This document shows positions 18,876 to 27,659 of a DNA stretch of 64,000 nt, one piece after another. Each line of letters begins with the position of its first letter. The stretch's first letter is position 1. This stretch comes from Roseospirillum parvum (GTDB lineage: Bacteria; Pseudomonadota; Alphaproteobacteria; Rhodospirillales; Rhodospirillaceae). The stretch is from the NCBI RefSeq assembly GCF_900100455.1, contig NZ_FNCV01000003.1:310001-374000 (forward strand). The letters are read 5' to 3'. The position numbers and the translations under genes are program-made. Below the pieces are notes generated by a model. It was not told the origin of the DNA. It did no database searches and saw nothing but the letters and a program-made list of their open reading frames with translations.

Positions 18876-20342
18876 TCAGTAGCGCCCCTGGCAGACGGCG
18901 CGTGCCGCCTCGGCGACCCGTTCGGCATCGGGCAGGGCGAGGCGTTCCAGGTTGGCGGCGTAGGGCAGCGGCACATCGGCCCCGGCCACCCGGGCGACCG
19001 GGGCGTCCAGCCAGTCGAAGGCCTTTTCCATGACGGCGGCGGCGATCTCGGCGCCGATGCCGGCCACCGGCCAGCCTTCCTCGACGGTGACCAGCCGGTT
19101 GGTCTTCTTCACCGAGGCGACAATGGCCGGCAGGTCGAGCGGGCGCAGGGTGCGCAGGTTGATCACCTCGGCCTCGATGCCCTCGCCGGCCAGACTCTCG
19201 GCCGCCTCCAGGGCCACCCCGACCATGCGCGAGAAGGCGACGATGGTCACCGCCTCGCCCGGCCGCTCGACGCGCGCCCGGCCGATGGGCAGGACCCACT
19301 CGGGGTCCTCGGGCACCGGGCCGGTCTGGCCATAGAGCAGCTCGTGCTCCAGGCAGATCACCGGGTTGGGATCGCGGATGGCGGCCTTCAGCAGCCCCTT
19401 GGCGTCGGCCGCCGACCACGGCGCCACCACCTTGAGGCCCGGCACGTGGGCATACCACGAGGCGTAACACTGGCTGTGCTGGGCACCGACCCGAGAGGCG
19501 GCGCCGTTGGGCCCCCGGAAGACGATCGGGCAGCCCATCTGGCCGCCCGCCATGTACAGCGTCTTGGCCGCCGAGTTGATGATCTGGTCGACGGCCTGCA
19601 TGGCGAAGTTGAAGGTCATGAACTCGACCACCGGCTTCAGGCCGCCGAAGGCCGCGCCCACCCCCAGACCGGCGAAGCCGTGCTCGGTGATCGGGGTGTC
19701 GATCACCCGTTTGCCGCCGAATTCCGCCAACAGGCCCTGGGTGACCTTGTAGGCCCCCTGGTACTCGGCCACTTCCTCGCCCATCACGAAGACCGCGTCG
19801 TCGCGCCGCATTTCCTCGGCCATGGCGTCGCGCAGGGCCTGACGGACGCTGGTTTCCGGGCTGTCGCCCTGGGGCGTCGGATCGGGCGTGTCGTCCGGTG
19901 GGCTGTAGGCGGTGGTGGTGCGGATCAGCCCGGCCACCGGATCGTCATCCTGGGCCAGATCGTCCGTGGGGGCCGACTTCGCCGCCGCCGGGGGCGCGGC
20001 GGGCTTCTCCGCCGGCTGGTCCGCCGACTGGTCGTCGGGCTGGGCCGGTTGAGGCGGGGCCTCGGCCGGCGGGGCGTCGTCGAGCGCCGATTTGTCCTCG
20101 CCCTCGCCCAGCAGACGGGCGATGGGGGTGTTGACCGCCACCCCCGTGGTGCCGGCGGGGACCAGAATCTGGCCCAGGGTGCCCTCGTCGGTGGCTTCCA
20201 TTTCCATGGTCGCCTTGTCGGTCTCGATCTCGGCCAGAAGGTCGCCCGCCGCCACCGGGTCGCCTTCCGTCTTCAGCCAGCGGGCCAGCGTGCCCTCGGT
20301 CATGGTCGGCGAGAGCGCCGGCATCAGCACGTCAATGGGCAT
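18876..20342 (-). CDS. pdhB: Pyruvate dehydrogenase E1 beta subunit with N-terminal lipoyl domain
   Basis: E1 subunit that, with PdhA, decarboxylates pyruvate on thiamine diphosphate. The 488-residue protein is longer than usual E1 beta because residues 1-80 are a lipoyl domain (K43 in ETDKATME), followed by an Ala/Pro/Asp-rich linker and, from about residue 160, the transketolase-type E1 beta domain ([13 protein letters not shown], then [18 protein letters not shown]). This extra lipoyl domain is known in several alphaproteobacteria. The lipoyl domain matches that of PdhC at 75 of 83 positions by my count, which suggests duplication or gene conversion. Confidence 0.96.
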   Translation of the reverse strand: MPIDVLMPALSPTMTEGTLARWLKTEGDPVAAGDLLAEIETDKATMEMEATDEGTLGQILVPAGTTGVAVNTPIARLLGEGEDKSALDDAPPAEAPPQPAQPDDQSADQPAEKPAAPPAAAKSAPTDDLAQDDDPVAGLIRTTTAYSPPDDTPDPTPQGDSPETSVRQALRDAMAEEMRRDDAVFVMGEEVAEYQGAYKVTQGLLAEFGGKRVIDTPITEHGFAGLGVGAAFGGLKPVVEFMTFNFAMQAVDQIINSAAKTLYMAGGQMGCPIVFRGPNGAASRVGAQHSQCYASWYAHVPGLKVVAPWSAADAKGLLKAAIRDPNPVICLEHELLYGQTGPVPEDPEWVLPIGRARVERPGEAVTIVAFSRMVGVALEAAESLAGEGIEAEVINLRTLRPLDLPAIVASVKKTNRLVTVEEGWPVAGIGAEIAAAVMEKAFDWLDAPVARVAGADVPLPYAANLERLALPDAERVAEAARAVCQGRY

Positions 20343-20364
20343 GGGGCTCGGGTGTCCCTTTTCT

Positions 20365-20394
20365 GTCGGGCCCGGTTTTTGTCAGGCCCGGTTT
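20365..20394. repeat. Direct repeat between pdhA and pdhB
   Basis: gtcgggcccggttt at 20365-20378 recurs as gtcaggcccggttt at 20381-20394, a 16-bp period with one mismatch, just after the pdhA stop in transcript order. Confidence 0.6.
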
Positions 20395-20397
20395 CCA

Positions 20398-21456
20398 TCA
20401 GGCTTCGATGAGAATGTCGGTGAACAGTTGGTCGGGGTCGGGTTCCGGGCTGTCCTGGGCAAAGGTGGCGGCGGCGTTGACCACTTCCTTGATCTCGCGG
20501 TCGATGGCCTTGAGGCCGTCCTCGTCCAGATGGCCGCCGTCGAGCAGCAGGGCGCGCACCTTGTCGATGGGGTCCTGCTCGGAGCGGATCTTGTTGACCT
20601 CCTCGCGCGAGCGGTACTTGGCCGGGTCGGACATGGAGTGGCCGCGATAGCGATAGGTGCCCATCTCCAGGATCATCGGCCCCTTGCCGGCCCGGGCATG
20701 GCTGGCGGCTTCCAGGGCGGCGTCGCGCACCGCCACCACGTCCATGCCGTCGACCCCCTGGCCGGGGATGCCATAGCCCTCGCCGCGCCGGAACAGTTCG
20801 CCCCGAGCGGCGTGGCGGGCCACCGAGGTGCCCATGCCATAACGGTTGTTCTCGATCACATAGACCACCGGCAGCGACCACAGGGCGGCCATGTTGAAGG
20901 ATTCGTAGACCTGCCCCTGGTTGACCGCGCCATCGCCCAGATAGGTGAAGCACACCCCGCCGTCCTCGCGGTAGCGGTGCGAGAAGGCCAGCCCGCTGCC
21001 GATCGGCACCTGCGCCCCGACGATCCCGTGGCCGCCGAAGAAGCCCTTGTCGCGGCTGAACATGTGCATGGAGCCGCCCTTGCCGGCCGAATAGCCGTCG
21101 CGGCGGCCGGTCAACTCGGCCATCACCCCGTTGGGGTCCATGCCGGTGGCCAGCATGTGGCCGTGGTCGCGGTAGCTGGTGACCACCGTGTCGCCCGGCT
21201 CGGCGGCCGCCTGCACGCCGACGACCACCGCTTCCTGGCCGATGTAGAGGTGGCAGAAACCGCCGATCAGGCCCATCCCGTAAAGCTGGCCGGCCTTCTC
21301 CTCGAAGCGGCGGATGAGCAGCATGTCGCGCAGCCAGGAAACCAGTTCGTCCTTGTCCGGTCCCTGCTTGCCCGGACCCTGCTTGCTCGGCCCCTTGCGG
21401 CGGCGGCCCTTGGCGGGGCCGCTGTTGCGGCCCTGGGCTGACGTCTGCTCGGCCAT
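20398..21456 (-). CDS. pdhA: Pyruvate dehydrogenase E1 alpha subunit
   Basis: Thiamine-diphosphate-dependent E1 alpha subunit; pairs with PdhB to oxidatively decarboxylate pyruvate. The 352-residue protein starts with a Lys/Gly-rich tail, then RDMLLIRRFEEKAGQLYGMG, GFCHLYIGQEAVVVG and SYRDHGHMLATG. The thiamine-diphosphate motif GDGAVNQGQ...ENN is present, as is the phosphorylation-loop-like YRGHSMSDPAKYR region (not evidence of regulation here). It is the first gene of a seven-gene unit ending in ratA. Confidence 0.97.
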   Translation of the reverse strand: MAEQTSAQGRNSGPAKGRRRKGPSKQGPGKQGPDKDELVSWLRDMLLIRRFEEKAGQLYGMGLIGGFCHLYIGQEAVVVGVQAAAEPGDTVVTSYRDHGHMLATGMDPNGVMAELTGRRDGYSAGKGGSMHMFSRDKGFFGGHGIVGAQVPIGSGLAFSHRYREDGGVCFTYLGDGAVNQGQVYESFNMAALWSLPVVYVIENNRYGMGTSVARHAARGELFRRGEGYGIPGQGVDGMDVVAVRDAALEAASHARAGKGPMILEMGTYRYRGHSMSDPAKYRSREEVNKIRSEQDPIDKVRALLLDGGHLDEDGLKAIDREIKEVVNAAATFAQDSPEPDPDQLFTDILIEA

Positions 21457-21589
21457 CGGCTGGGCTTCCCTTGTTGTTCCGGACGCTGGGCCATCACCGG
21501 CTGGCGATGCACCGGACCCGGGCGGGCACGCCGCGGACCCCTGCGGCAGAGATGTGGCAAGGCCCTTGCGGAATCAAGGCGATCCGGGA

Positions 21590-21619
21590 ATAAAACTTTG
21601 TTTTGCAATGCACAAGCAA
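21590..21619 (-). promoter_or_regulatory. Candidate promoter for the pdhA operon
   Basis: Within an AT-rich island, the minus strand shows -35 TTGCTT (21614-21619) and -10 TTTTAT (21590-21595), 18 bp apart. The boxes match consensus only partly. A 17-bp palindrome lies 10 bp upstream of the -35 box. Confidence 0.4.
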
Positions 21620-21629
21620 TCAAGCCGAC

Positions 21630-21646
21630 ATGCTGCGTCGCAGCAT
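21630..21646. promoter_or_regulatory. 17-bp perfect palindrome upstream of pdhA, candidate operator
   Basis: atgctgcg-t-cgcagcat: two 8-bp arms around a single base. It sits between ftsB and the pdhA promoter candidate, a position suited to an activator or repressor of the operon. The cognate regulator is unknown. Confidence 0.4.
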
Positions 21647-21681
21647 CCAGGGAGCATCCCGGAAGCCGCCAGAGGCGCCGC

Positions 21682-22023
21682 TCACTGCCCCTCGTCGAGC
21701 CCCTCGCCCGGCACCAGCGGCACCACCCGCTCGCCCGGATAGCCCATGCCCAGGCGGCGCCGGGCCAATTCCTCGACCATGTCGGCATCCAGCGAGTCGG
21801 GGCGCAGCAGGCGCACCCGCTCGGCCAGTTCGGCCCGCTGGGCGGCCAGCCCGGCGGCCTCGACGCGGGCCTGCTCCAGTTCCTGGCGCACCTGCCACCA
21901 GCGCAGCAGGCCGCGATCGCCATGCACCGTGTGGAAGCCGAAGTAGACCACCGCCACGGCCCCGATCATGGGGCCCACGGCGCGGCGCAGTCTGTCCTTG
22001 AGGTCGCTGTGGGTCGGGCGCAT
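21682..22023 (-). CDS. ftsB: FtsB/DivIC septum formation initiator
   Basis: Small bitopic division protein that works with FtsL and FtsQ at the septum. ATG at 22023 gives 113 residues: short basic cytoplasmic tail, one membrane helix (about 19-36, MIGAVAVVYFGFHTVHG), a coiled coil rich in Leu/Glu/Arg (about 45-85), then the family end motif VEELARRRLGMGYPGERV. It is upstream of, and on the same strand as, the pdh operon, a common alphaproteobacterial arrangement, but 225 bp separate them. Confidence 0.9.
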   Translation of the reverse strand: MRPTHSDLKDRLRRAVGPMIGAVAVVYFGFHTVHGDRGLLRWWQVRQELEQARVEAAGLAAQRAELAERVRLLRPDSLDADMVEELARRRLGMGYPGERVVPLVPGEGLDEGQ

Positions 22024-22045
22024 GGCCAACCCAGGGAATCACCAA

Positions 22046-22090
22046 CCCGACTCGGCGTCAAGTCAAGTTTTCCGCCGAGTCGGGCTTTTT
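22046..22090 (+). terminator. Strong hairpin terminator between malonyl-CoA decarboxylase and ftsB
   Basis: cccgactcggcg (22046-22057) pairs perfectly with cgccgagtcggg (22073-22084) around a 15-base loop. The U-tract (cttttt, 22085-22090) follows it on the plus strand, while both flanking genes are on the minus strand. On the minus strand the stem is followed by TTGGTGATT, so termination there would be weaker. Confidence 0.7.
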
Positions 22091-22108
22091 GTCCCGGGGT
22101 CTTTCGCC

Positions 22109-23599
22109 CTACCCCTCGGCGAGGTTGCGGATGGCCGAGGACACGGGGATGCGCCCCTGGCCGGTATAGGACTCGTGGTTCTTCTCGATCTCGTTCAGCT
22201 TGTAGAGGTAGTTGACCATCATGCCGGCCGAGCGGGTCAGGCCGTTGGTCGAGGTGTCGGCCATCCAGTTCAGGCGCTCCAGGCGCGCCCCGTTGGTCAG
22301 ATGGAAGTGGGCCACCGGGTCGAGCGCCGTCGGCGGGCCTTCGGCCGGCACGCCGTCGCGTGGCGAGCGCTTCTCCAGGTACAGATAGCGCGCCGCCAGC
22401 CGTTGCAGCAGCGGCTTGACGGCCGCCGCCGTGGCCTCGTCGGACAGCCAGTCGGAGTGGCCCAGCACCTCGGCGAGCATGGTCGAGGGGGCCTCTTCCC
22501 AGTCCTTGCCGAGGGCCTTCAGGGTCTTGCGCTCGGCATTGGTGAGCAGGGCCTCGATCCCCTCGCCGGCCAGCCGGGCGTCGAGCCAGGCCCTGAAGCC
22601 GGGGATCGGCGACAGGGTGGCGAAGGTCTTGAGGTTGGGGAACTCGGTGCTCAGCTCCTGCACCACCCGCTTGATCAGGAAGTTGCCAAAGCTGATCCCG
22701 GCCAGCCCGCGCTGGGCGTTGGAGATGGAATAGAAGATCGCCGTGTCGGCCTTGGTCGGGTCGAGCACCGGGGCTTCCTCGTCGAGCAGCGCCTGGATGC
22801 TGTCGGAGATGCCACCGACCAGGGCCACCTGCACGAAGATCAGCGGCTCCTCGGGCATGCGCGGGTGGAAGAAGGCGTACAGCCGACGGTCCGAGTCGAG
22901 GCGGTTCTTGAGGTCCTGCCAACTGTCGATGCGGTGCACCGCCTCGTAGGCGATGATCTTTTCCAGCACCGCCGCCGGCGAGCGCCAGGTCAGCCGCTCC
23001 AGGTTCAGGAAACCAACATCGAACCAGTTGGTCAAAAGGTCCTTCAACTCGCCCTGCAGGGCCTTCAGGGCCGGGTCGCGACGCGACAGGCGCAGCAGTT
23101 CGGCCCGCATGTCGACCAGGAAGTGCACCCCCTCGGGCAGGGCATTGAACTGGGTCATCAGGCGGACGCGCGGCGGCTGCAGGGCCTGGCGCACCCGATG
23201 CGCCGCCCGGGCCAGGGCCGTGCCGTCCTCCGGGTTGGTCGACTGATAGGCGGCCATGGCGGCCAGCGCCGCGTCGCGGTCGGGGCCGTACTCGGCGGCC
23301 AGCAGATGCAGGAAGCGGGCCCGCCCCTCCTCGTTCAGGCCGGTGTAGGCGCGCCCCAGGGCGGCCGCCCGCTGGCGCGCCGAAACCTCGCCGCCCAGAC
23401 CCTCCAGACAGGCCTCCATCTGGGCCTGGACGCGCATCAGGTCGGACTCCGGCAGCCCCGGCTTGAGGTCGGACAGATCGCTGCGCCCGCCCCCCACGTA
23501 GCCGTGCCAGAGCCGGGAAAAGCGCTCCATGAAGCCAAGCCCGCCCGTCCCTTGCGGGGATTCGGGAGGCGCCGTTTCGGTGATCGTCTCGCTGGCCAT
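22109..23599 (-). CDS. Malonyl-CoA decarboxylase
   Basis: Converts malonyl-CoA to acetyl-CoA and CO2. ATG at 23599 after GAGAGG gives 496 residues. The N-terminal half is the helical MCD domain; the C-terminal half is the GNAT-like catalytic domain with conserved segments such as PEEPLIFVQVALVGGISDSI, AIFYSISNAQRGLAGISFGN, and the HFHLTNGARLERLNW stretch that carries the expected catalytic histidine. No malonyl-CoA synthetase or transporter gene lies beside it, so it is solitary here, and the source of its malonyl-CoA is not indicated. Confidence 0.93.
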   Translation of the reverse strand: MASETITETAPPESPQGTGGLGFMERFSRLWHGYVGGGRSDLSDLKPGLPESDLMRVQAQMEACLEGLGGEVSARQRAAALGRAYTGLNEEGRARFLHLLAAEYGPDRDAALAAMAAYQSTNPEDGTALARAAHRVRQALQPPRVRLMTQFNALPEGVHFLVDMRAELLRLSRRDPALKALQGELKDLLTNWFDVGFLNLERLTWRSPAAVLEKIIAYEAVHRIDSWQDLKNRLDSDRRLYAFFHPRMPEEPLIFVQVALVGGISDSIQALLDEEAPVLDPTKADTAIFYSISNAQRGLAGISFGNFLIKRVVQELSTEFPNLKTFATLSPIPGFRAWLDARLAGEGIEALLTNAERKTLKALGKDWEEAPSTMLAEVLGHSDWLSDEATAAAVKPLLQRLAARYLYLEKRSPRDGVPAEGPPTALDPVAHFHLTNGARLERLNWMADTSTNGLTRSAGMMVNYLYKLNEIEKNHESYTGQGRIPVSSAIRNLAEG

Positions 23600-23721
23600 G
23601 CCCTGCCTCTCTGCTGCGAGCGATGGCCACTCCGGCCACCGCACATCACGGATTGTTTCCGATTATTTCAGTCCTCAGTGTTACCAGAGCAAGGGGCTCG
23701 GACAAGAAGGAAGTTTTCGGG

Positions 23722-25212
23722 TCAGCGCGGATCGGGCGCCCCGAACAGGTGGCGCAGCACCCCGGGCAAGGCCTCCGGCAGGTCCTCGGCGATCAGCCCC
23801 GGGCCGACCGCCCGGCCCGCCGCCCCATGCAGCCAGACGGCGGCGCAGGTGGCCTCGAAGGGTGCCATGCCCTGGGCCAGGAGGCCGAGGACGAAACCGG
23901 CCAGCACATCGCCGGTGCCGGCGCTGGCCAGATCGGGCACCGCGTTGGCATTGATCACGGCCCGGCCATCGGGCGCCGCCACCACGCTGTCGAAAGCCTT
24001 GAGGACGACCACCGCGCCGCTGCGCCGGGCCGCCGCGCGCGTCGCCTCCAGGCGGCCCAGGCGGGCCGGGTCGAGGTCGGGAAAAAGGCGGGCGAACTCA
24101 CCGCCATGGGGAGTCAGCACGGCCGGCCCGCGCACCGCCCTGAACAGGCTTTGCGGGGCCTCGGCGAAGCTGGTCAGGGCGTCGGCATCCAGCACCACCG
24201 GGCGGCCGCTGGCCAGCACCGTCAGCACACGACCGGCCAGCACCTCGCCGGCCCCGCCGCCGGGCCCGAGCAGCCAGGCGTTGAGGCGGGAGTCGGTGAG
24301 CAGGGCATCCAGATCGCCCGGACCATCCAGCGGGCGCACCATCACCCCCGGCTGGTCGCCGGCATAGAGGGCATGGACCGCCGCCGGGGCGGCCACGCTG
24401 AGCAGCCCGGCGCCGACCCGCCGCGCCGCCCGGGCGGCCAGCCGGCCGGCCCCGGTCAGCCGCCCGCCGCCGACCACCAGGGCGTGGCCCCGGCTGTACT
24501 TGTGGCCCGCCGGGTCGGGCCGGGGCAGCGTCCACAGGGCCGGGTCGTTGAGCCACAGGCGGCCGTCCTGGGCGGCCACGGCGGCCTCGGGGATGCCGAT
24601 GTCGGCGACCACCAGTTCGCCCCTCTTGAGCCGTCCCGGCAGCAGCCAGTGGCCCGGCTTGGCGCGGGCGAAGGTGACGGTCAGCGCGCAGTCGGGCGCC
24701 TCCCCCAACGCCAGCCCGGTGTCGCCGGCGATGCCGCTCGGCAGGTCGACCGCCACCACCGGCAGCCGGCGCTGGCCCAGGGCGGCGATCACCTCGGCCG
24801 CCACGCCCTCCAGAGGCCGGGTCAGGCCGGCCCCGAACAGGGCATCGACGGCCAGCCCGGCGCCCTCCAGCAGAGCCGGCGAGAGGGGCTCGACGGGACC
24901 GGCCCAGGCGTCGCGCATGTGGGCCGCGTCGCCTGTCAGGGCCGCCGGGTCGCCGAGCAGCCCCAGGCGCACCGGCCAGCCCGCCTCGGCCAGCCGGCGG
25001 GCGATCACGAAGCCGTCGCCGCCGTTGTTCCCAGGGCCGCAGAGCACCGCCACCGGGCCGCGCGCGAAACGGGCGGTCAGCGCCTCGACCACCCGCTGGC
25101 CGGCGTTTTCCATCAACCTGATGCCGGGCACCCCGGCCACGGCGGCGGCGTGGTCGGCGGCGGCGCTCTCGGCCACGGTCAGCAGGCGCAGCGCGGCGCT
25201 GGGGTCGGACAT
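23722..25212 (-). CDS. nnr: Bifunctional NAD(P)H-hydrate epimerase / ADP-dependent dehydratase
   Basis: Repairs hydrated NADH and NADPH: the N-terminal YjeF_N domain (about 10-215) epimerises the R form, and the C-terminal ribokinase-like domain (about 225-490) dehydrates the S form using ADP. Seen motifs are RLMENAGQRVVE and GPGNNGGDGFVIARRL in the epimerase, and TPHGGEFARLFP and SAGTGDVLAGFVLGLLAQG in the dehydratase. ATG at 25212 gives 496 residues. It is divergent from dadA, with 148 bp between the two starts. Confidence 0.95.
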   Translation of the reverse strand: MSDPSAALRLLTVAESAAADHAAAVAGVPGIRLMENAGQRVVEALTARFARGPVAVLCGPGNNGGDGFVIARRLAEAGWPVRLGLLGDPAALTGDAAHMRDAWAGPVEPLSPALLEGAGLAVDALFGAGLTRPLEGVAAEVIAALGQRRLPVVAVDLPSGIAGDTGLALGEAPDCALTVTFARAKPGHWLLPGRLKRGELVVADIGIPEAAVAAQDGRLWLNDPALWTLPRPDPAGHKYSRGHALVVGGGRLTGAGRLAARAARRVGAGLLSVAAPAAVHALYAGDQPGVMVRPLDGPGDLDALLTDSRLNAWLLGPGGGAGEVLAGRVLTVLASGRPVVLDADALTSFAEAPQSLFRAVRGPAVLTPHGGEFARLFPDLDPARLGRLEATRAAARRSGAVVVLKAFDSVVAAPDGRAVINANAVPDLASAGTGDVLAGFVLGLLAQGMAPFEATCAAVWLHGAAGRAVGPGLIAEDLPEALPGVLRHLFGAPDPR

Positions 25213-25232
25213 GGCGGAAAGACTCCCGAAGG

Positions 25233-25262
25233 TTGGCGCGGCCCCGCCCGGACGGCTATATC
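25233..25262 (+). promoter_or_regulatory. Candidate promoter for D-amino acid dehydrogenase gene
   Basis: -35 TTGGCG (25233-25238) and -10 TATATC (25257-25262), 18-bp spacer. Just downstream the 14-bp sequence gcgccaccgcgccg occurs twice (25269-25282 and 25292-25305) in the leader. Confidence 0.4.
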
Positions 25263-25360
25263 GGGGCGGCGCCACCGCGCCGGGCGGGGCAGCGCCACCG
25301 CGCCGATGTGGCCGTCCGGGCGGGGCACATGGATCGCGTTCGAAAAAAAGGGTAACCGCC

Positions 25361-26629
25361 GTGCGGGTGATTGTCATCGGAGCCGGGGTGATCGGCACCA
25401 CCAGCGCCTGGTATCTGGCCGCCGACGGCCATCAGGTGACGGTGCTGGAGCGCCGCCCCGGCCCGGCCGAGGAAACCAGCCGGGCCAACGGCGGGCAGAT
25501 CTCGGCCAGCCACACCGAGCCCTGGGCCAGCCCGGCCAACCTGATCCAGGCCATCGGCTGGCTGGGCCGGCGCGACGCCCCGCTGGTCCTGCCGTGGTGG
25601 AAACCCGACCCCGAACTGTGGGGCTGGCTGCTGGGATTCCTGCGCAACTGCACCCCGGGCCGGGCCCAGGCCAACCAGGCCCGGGCGCTCCGGCTGGCGG
25701 TCCACTCGCGGGTCTGCCTGGGTGCCCTGCGCGACCAGCTCGACCTTGATTACGAGCAGGCCCGGCCGGGCATCCTCAACCTCTACCGGACGCCGCAAGG
25801 CTGGACCCGGGCGCGCCGCGCGGTGCCCGCCATGCGGGCCAACGGGCTGGCCGTGGAGCCCCTGGAGGCCGCTGCCATCAAGGCCCGCGAGCCGGCCCTG
25901 GCCCATCTTGGCGATCTGGCCGGCGGCCTGCTCAGTCCCGACGACGAGACCGGCGACGCCCACCTGTTCACCCGCGCCCTGGCCACCCACGCCGCCCAGG
26001 CCGGGGTGGGGTTCCGGTTCGACTGCCCGGTGCGCGGCTTGCTGGTCGAGGGCGGCGGGCGGCGGGTGATCGGGGTGGAAACCACCGACGGCCCCTGGCG
26101 CGCCGACGCGGTGGTGCTGGCGGCGGGCAGCTTTTCCGCCCCGCTGGCCGGCAAGGCTGGTCTTGAGCTGCCGATCTATCCGGCCAAGGGCTATTCACTG
26201 ACCGTCGACACCTCGGCCACCCCGGCCGAGTATCTGCCCCGCCACAGCCTGATCGACCATCACACGCGGATGGTCTACGCCCGCCTGGGGGATCGGCTGC
26301 GCGCCGCCGGGACCGCCGAGTTGACCGGCTATGGCGACGATGTGGACCCGGGCCGCTGGGCGGTGGTGCGCGACCACGCCCGCGCCCTGCTGCCCCACGC
26401 CGGCGACTATGCCGAGGCCCAGCCGTGGGCCGGTCTGCGCCCGGCCACCCCCGACTCGTGCCCGATCATCGGCCCGGCGCCCCTGCCCGGCCTGTGGCTG
26501 AACAGCGGTCACGGCACCCTGGGCTGGACCATGGCGGCGGGCAGCGGCCAGCTTCTGGCCGACCTGATGGCCGGCCGCGCCCCGGCCATCGAGGCTGCCG
26601 ATCTGGGGTTGAACCGCGGGCGTTCCTGA
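25361..26629 (+). CDS. dadA: D-amino acid dehydrogenase (DadA-type FAD oxidoreductase)
   Basis: FAD enzyme that oxidatively deaminates D-amino acids and feeds electrons to the respiratory chain. GTG at 25361, after AAAAAGGG, gives 422 residues. The FAD-binding VIGAGVIGTTSAWYLA starts at residue 4, ERRPGPAEETSRANGGQIS follows as in DadA, and the C-terminal SGHGTLGWTMAAGSGQLLADL is a family hallmark. No alanine racemase gene (dadX) adjoins it, so it may serve general D-amino acid catabolism, for example from peptidoglycan turnover. Confidence 0.93.
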   Translation: MRVIVIGAGVIGTTSAWYLAADGHQVTVLERRPGPAEETSRANGGQISASHTEPWASPANLIQAIGWLGRRDAPLVLPWWKPDPELWGWLLGFLRNCTPGRAQANQARALRLAVHSRVCLGALRDQLDLDYEQARPGILNLYRTPQGWTRARRAVPAMRANGLAVEPLEAAAIKAREPALAHLGDLAGGLLSPDDETGDAHLFTRALATHAAQAGVGFRFDCPVRGLLVEGGGRRVIGVETTDGPWRADAVVLAAGSFSAPLAGKAGLELPIYPAKGYSLTVDTSATPAEYLPRHSLIDHHTRMVYARLGDRLRAAGTAELTGYGDDVDPGRWAVVRDHARALLPHAGDYAEAQPWAGLRPATPDSCPIIGPAPLPGLWLNSGHGTLGWTMAAGSGQLLADLMAGRAPAIEAADLGLNRGRS

Positions 26630-26694
26630 AATTCCCCCCTGCGCGCCGAACGTTCTCGACCGATTTGGTGCGGAATTGCCGGAACACACCGTGA

Positions 26695-26731
26695 CCGCCC
26701 GAAAAGGGCGGCCCCCGGGGAACGGATTTTT
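26695..26731 (+). terminator. Possible terminator downstream of dadA
   Basis: ccgccc (26695-26700) pairs with gggcgg (26706-26711) across gaaaa; a run of five T begins at 26727. The gap between stem and T run makes it imperfect. It lies between convergent genes. Confidence 0.4.
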
Positions 26732-26736
26732 CTCTA

Positions 26737-27330
26737 CTAGTAGAAGATGTCCTTGGACACCAGGGGACCGGAGCACTCGACCTTCTGGTTGTCGCGGTCG
26801 TGCATGAAGACCCGCACGAAGGTGACGCTGTCCAGGTCCCGCAAAAGCTGGTTCGGGGCCCGTTTGACCCCGAACCGGCCGGGCTCGAAGAAATAGGCGT
26901 ACAGGCTGCCGCGCGAGGCCTTGATCAGGTAGCCGTTGCGCCCGTCGATGCCGGCGTCCCAGCGGATGCGGTTGAGAATTTCCCGGCAGTTGCGCTGCGT
27001 CGCCGGGAAGGTGCCGATGAGGAAGGCCTGAATCTGCAACTGCTGGCGGTCAGCATCGAACACAGCGTCGATGTCGGCGTAGTTCTCGGCCTCGATGCCA
27101 TTCAGGCTGTGGTTCAGGGCGTTCAGGCCGCAGGCCAGCAGCGAGGGCTGCTCCAGGCCGCAGGCGTCGGTCACCGGCATGGTCTGCTGCAGGAAACCCA
27201 ACGCCTCGCGCGGGCCGGCGGCCTCGGCCAGACCGGGCGAGCCCCAGCCCAGGGCCAAGCCGACCATCACCACCACGCTCATCATGCCACGACCCATGCC
27301 ACGGCGGTCCTTGAAACAGCGCCTCGTCAT
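26737..27330 (-). CDS. Secreted protein of unknown function
   Basis: I do not recognise this 197-residue protein. A basic N-terminus and hydrophobic stretch (about 16-36, ending Ala-Glu-Ala) form a signal peptide. The mature part has four cysteines (in DACGLEQPSLLACG, RNCREI and VECSG) that could form two disulfides in the periplasm, and aromatic-rich segments SLYAYFFEPGRFG and VTFVRVFMHDRDN. The start could be ATG at 27330 or the Met at residue 12 or 16. AAGG precedes 27330. It is convergent with dadA. Confidence 0.7.
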   Translation of the reverse strand: MTRRCFKDRRGMGRGMMSVVVMVGLALGWGSPGLAEAAGPREALGFLQQTMPVTDACGLEQPSLLACGLNALNHSLNGIEAENYADIDAVFDADRQQLQIQAFLIGTFPATQRNCREILNRIRWDAGIDGRNGYLIKASRGSLYAYFFEPGRFGVKRAPNQLLRDLDSVTFVRVFMHDRDNQKVECSGPLVSKDIFY

Positions 27331-27562
27331 GCCTTGCCTGCCTCTTCAGAATGGCTCTTCAAGGACCTCCCGCGCCACACGGGGACGGTCCACACACGGG
27401 GACGACCCACCCGAACAGCCCGGTGGTGGCTCCGGCGGATAGCGGGCGGGTCAGCCCGCGCGGCCTCGGCCGCGAACACAACGCCAGCGGCCCCGGGGAG
27501 CCGGTTCGCCCTTCCTCTAGCACGGACCGGCCGGCATAAGAAACCATTTGCCGACATGGCGC

Positions 27563-27613
27563 CGGCTTTTTTTTGTCGCGTGGCGCGACCCGGGCCGGGC
27601 GACAAAAAAGCCG
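27563..27613. repeat. Long inverted repeat with T-rich and A-rich arms
   Basis: cggcttttttttgtcgc (27563-27579) is complementary to gcgacaaaaaagccg (27599-27613) apart from two extra T. Inside it gtcgcg-tgg-cgcgac (27575-27589) can form a competing small hairpin. Confidence 0.65.
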
Positions 27614-27634
27614 ACGCGCCAACGCAATGATGTG

Positions 27635-27659
27635 AAAAAAGGCGCTTGGCCGGCGCCTT
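27635..27659 (-). terminator. Rho-independent terminator downstream of the DUF1134 gene
   Basis: On the minus strand AAGGCGC pairs with GCGCCTT around a 7-base loop (complement of 27639-27659), and the strand then continues with TTTT (27635-27638), giving six T in all. It lies about 120 bp past the DUF1134 stop. Confidence 0.65.
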
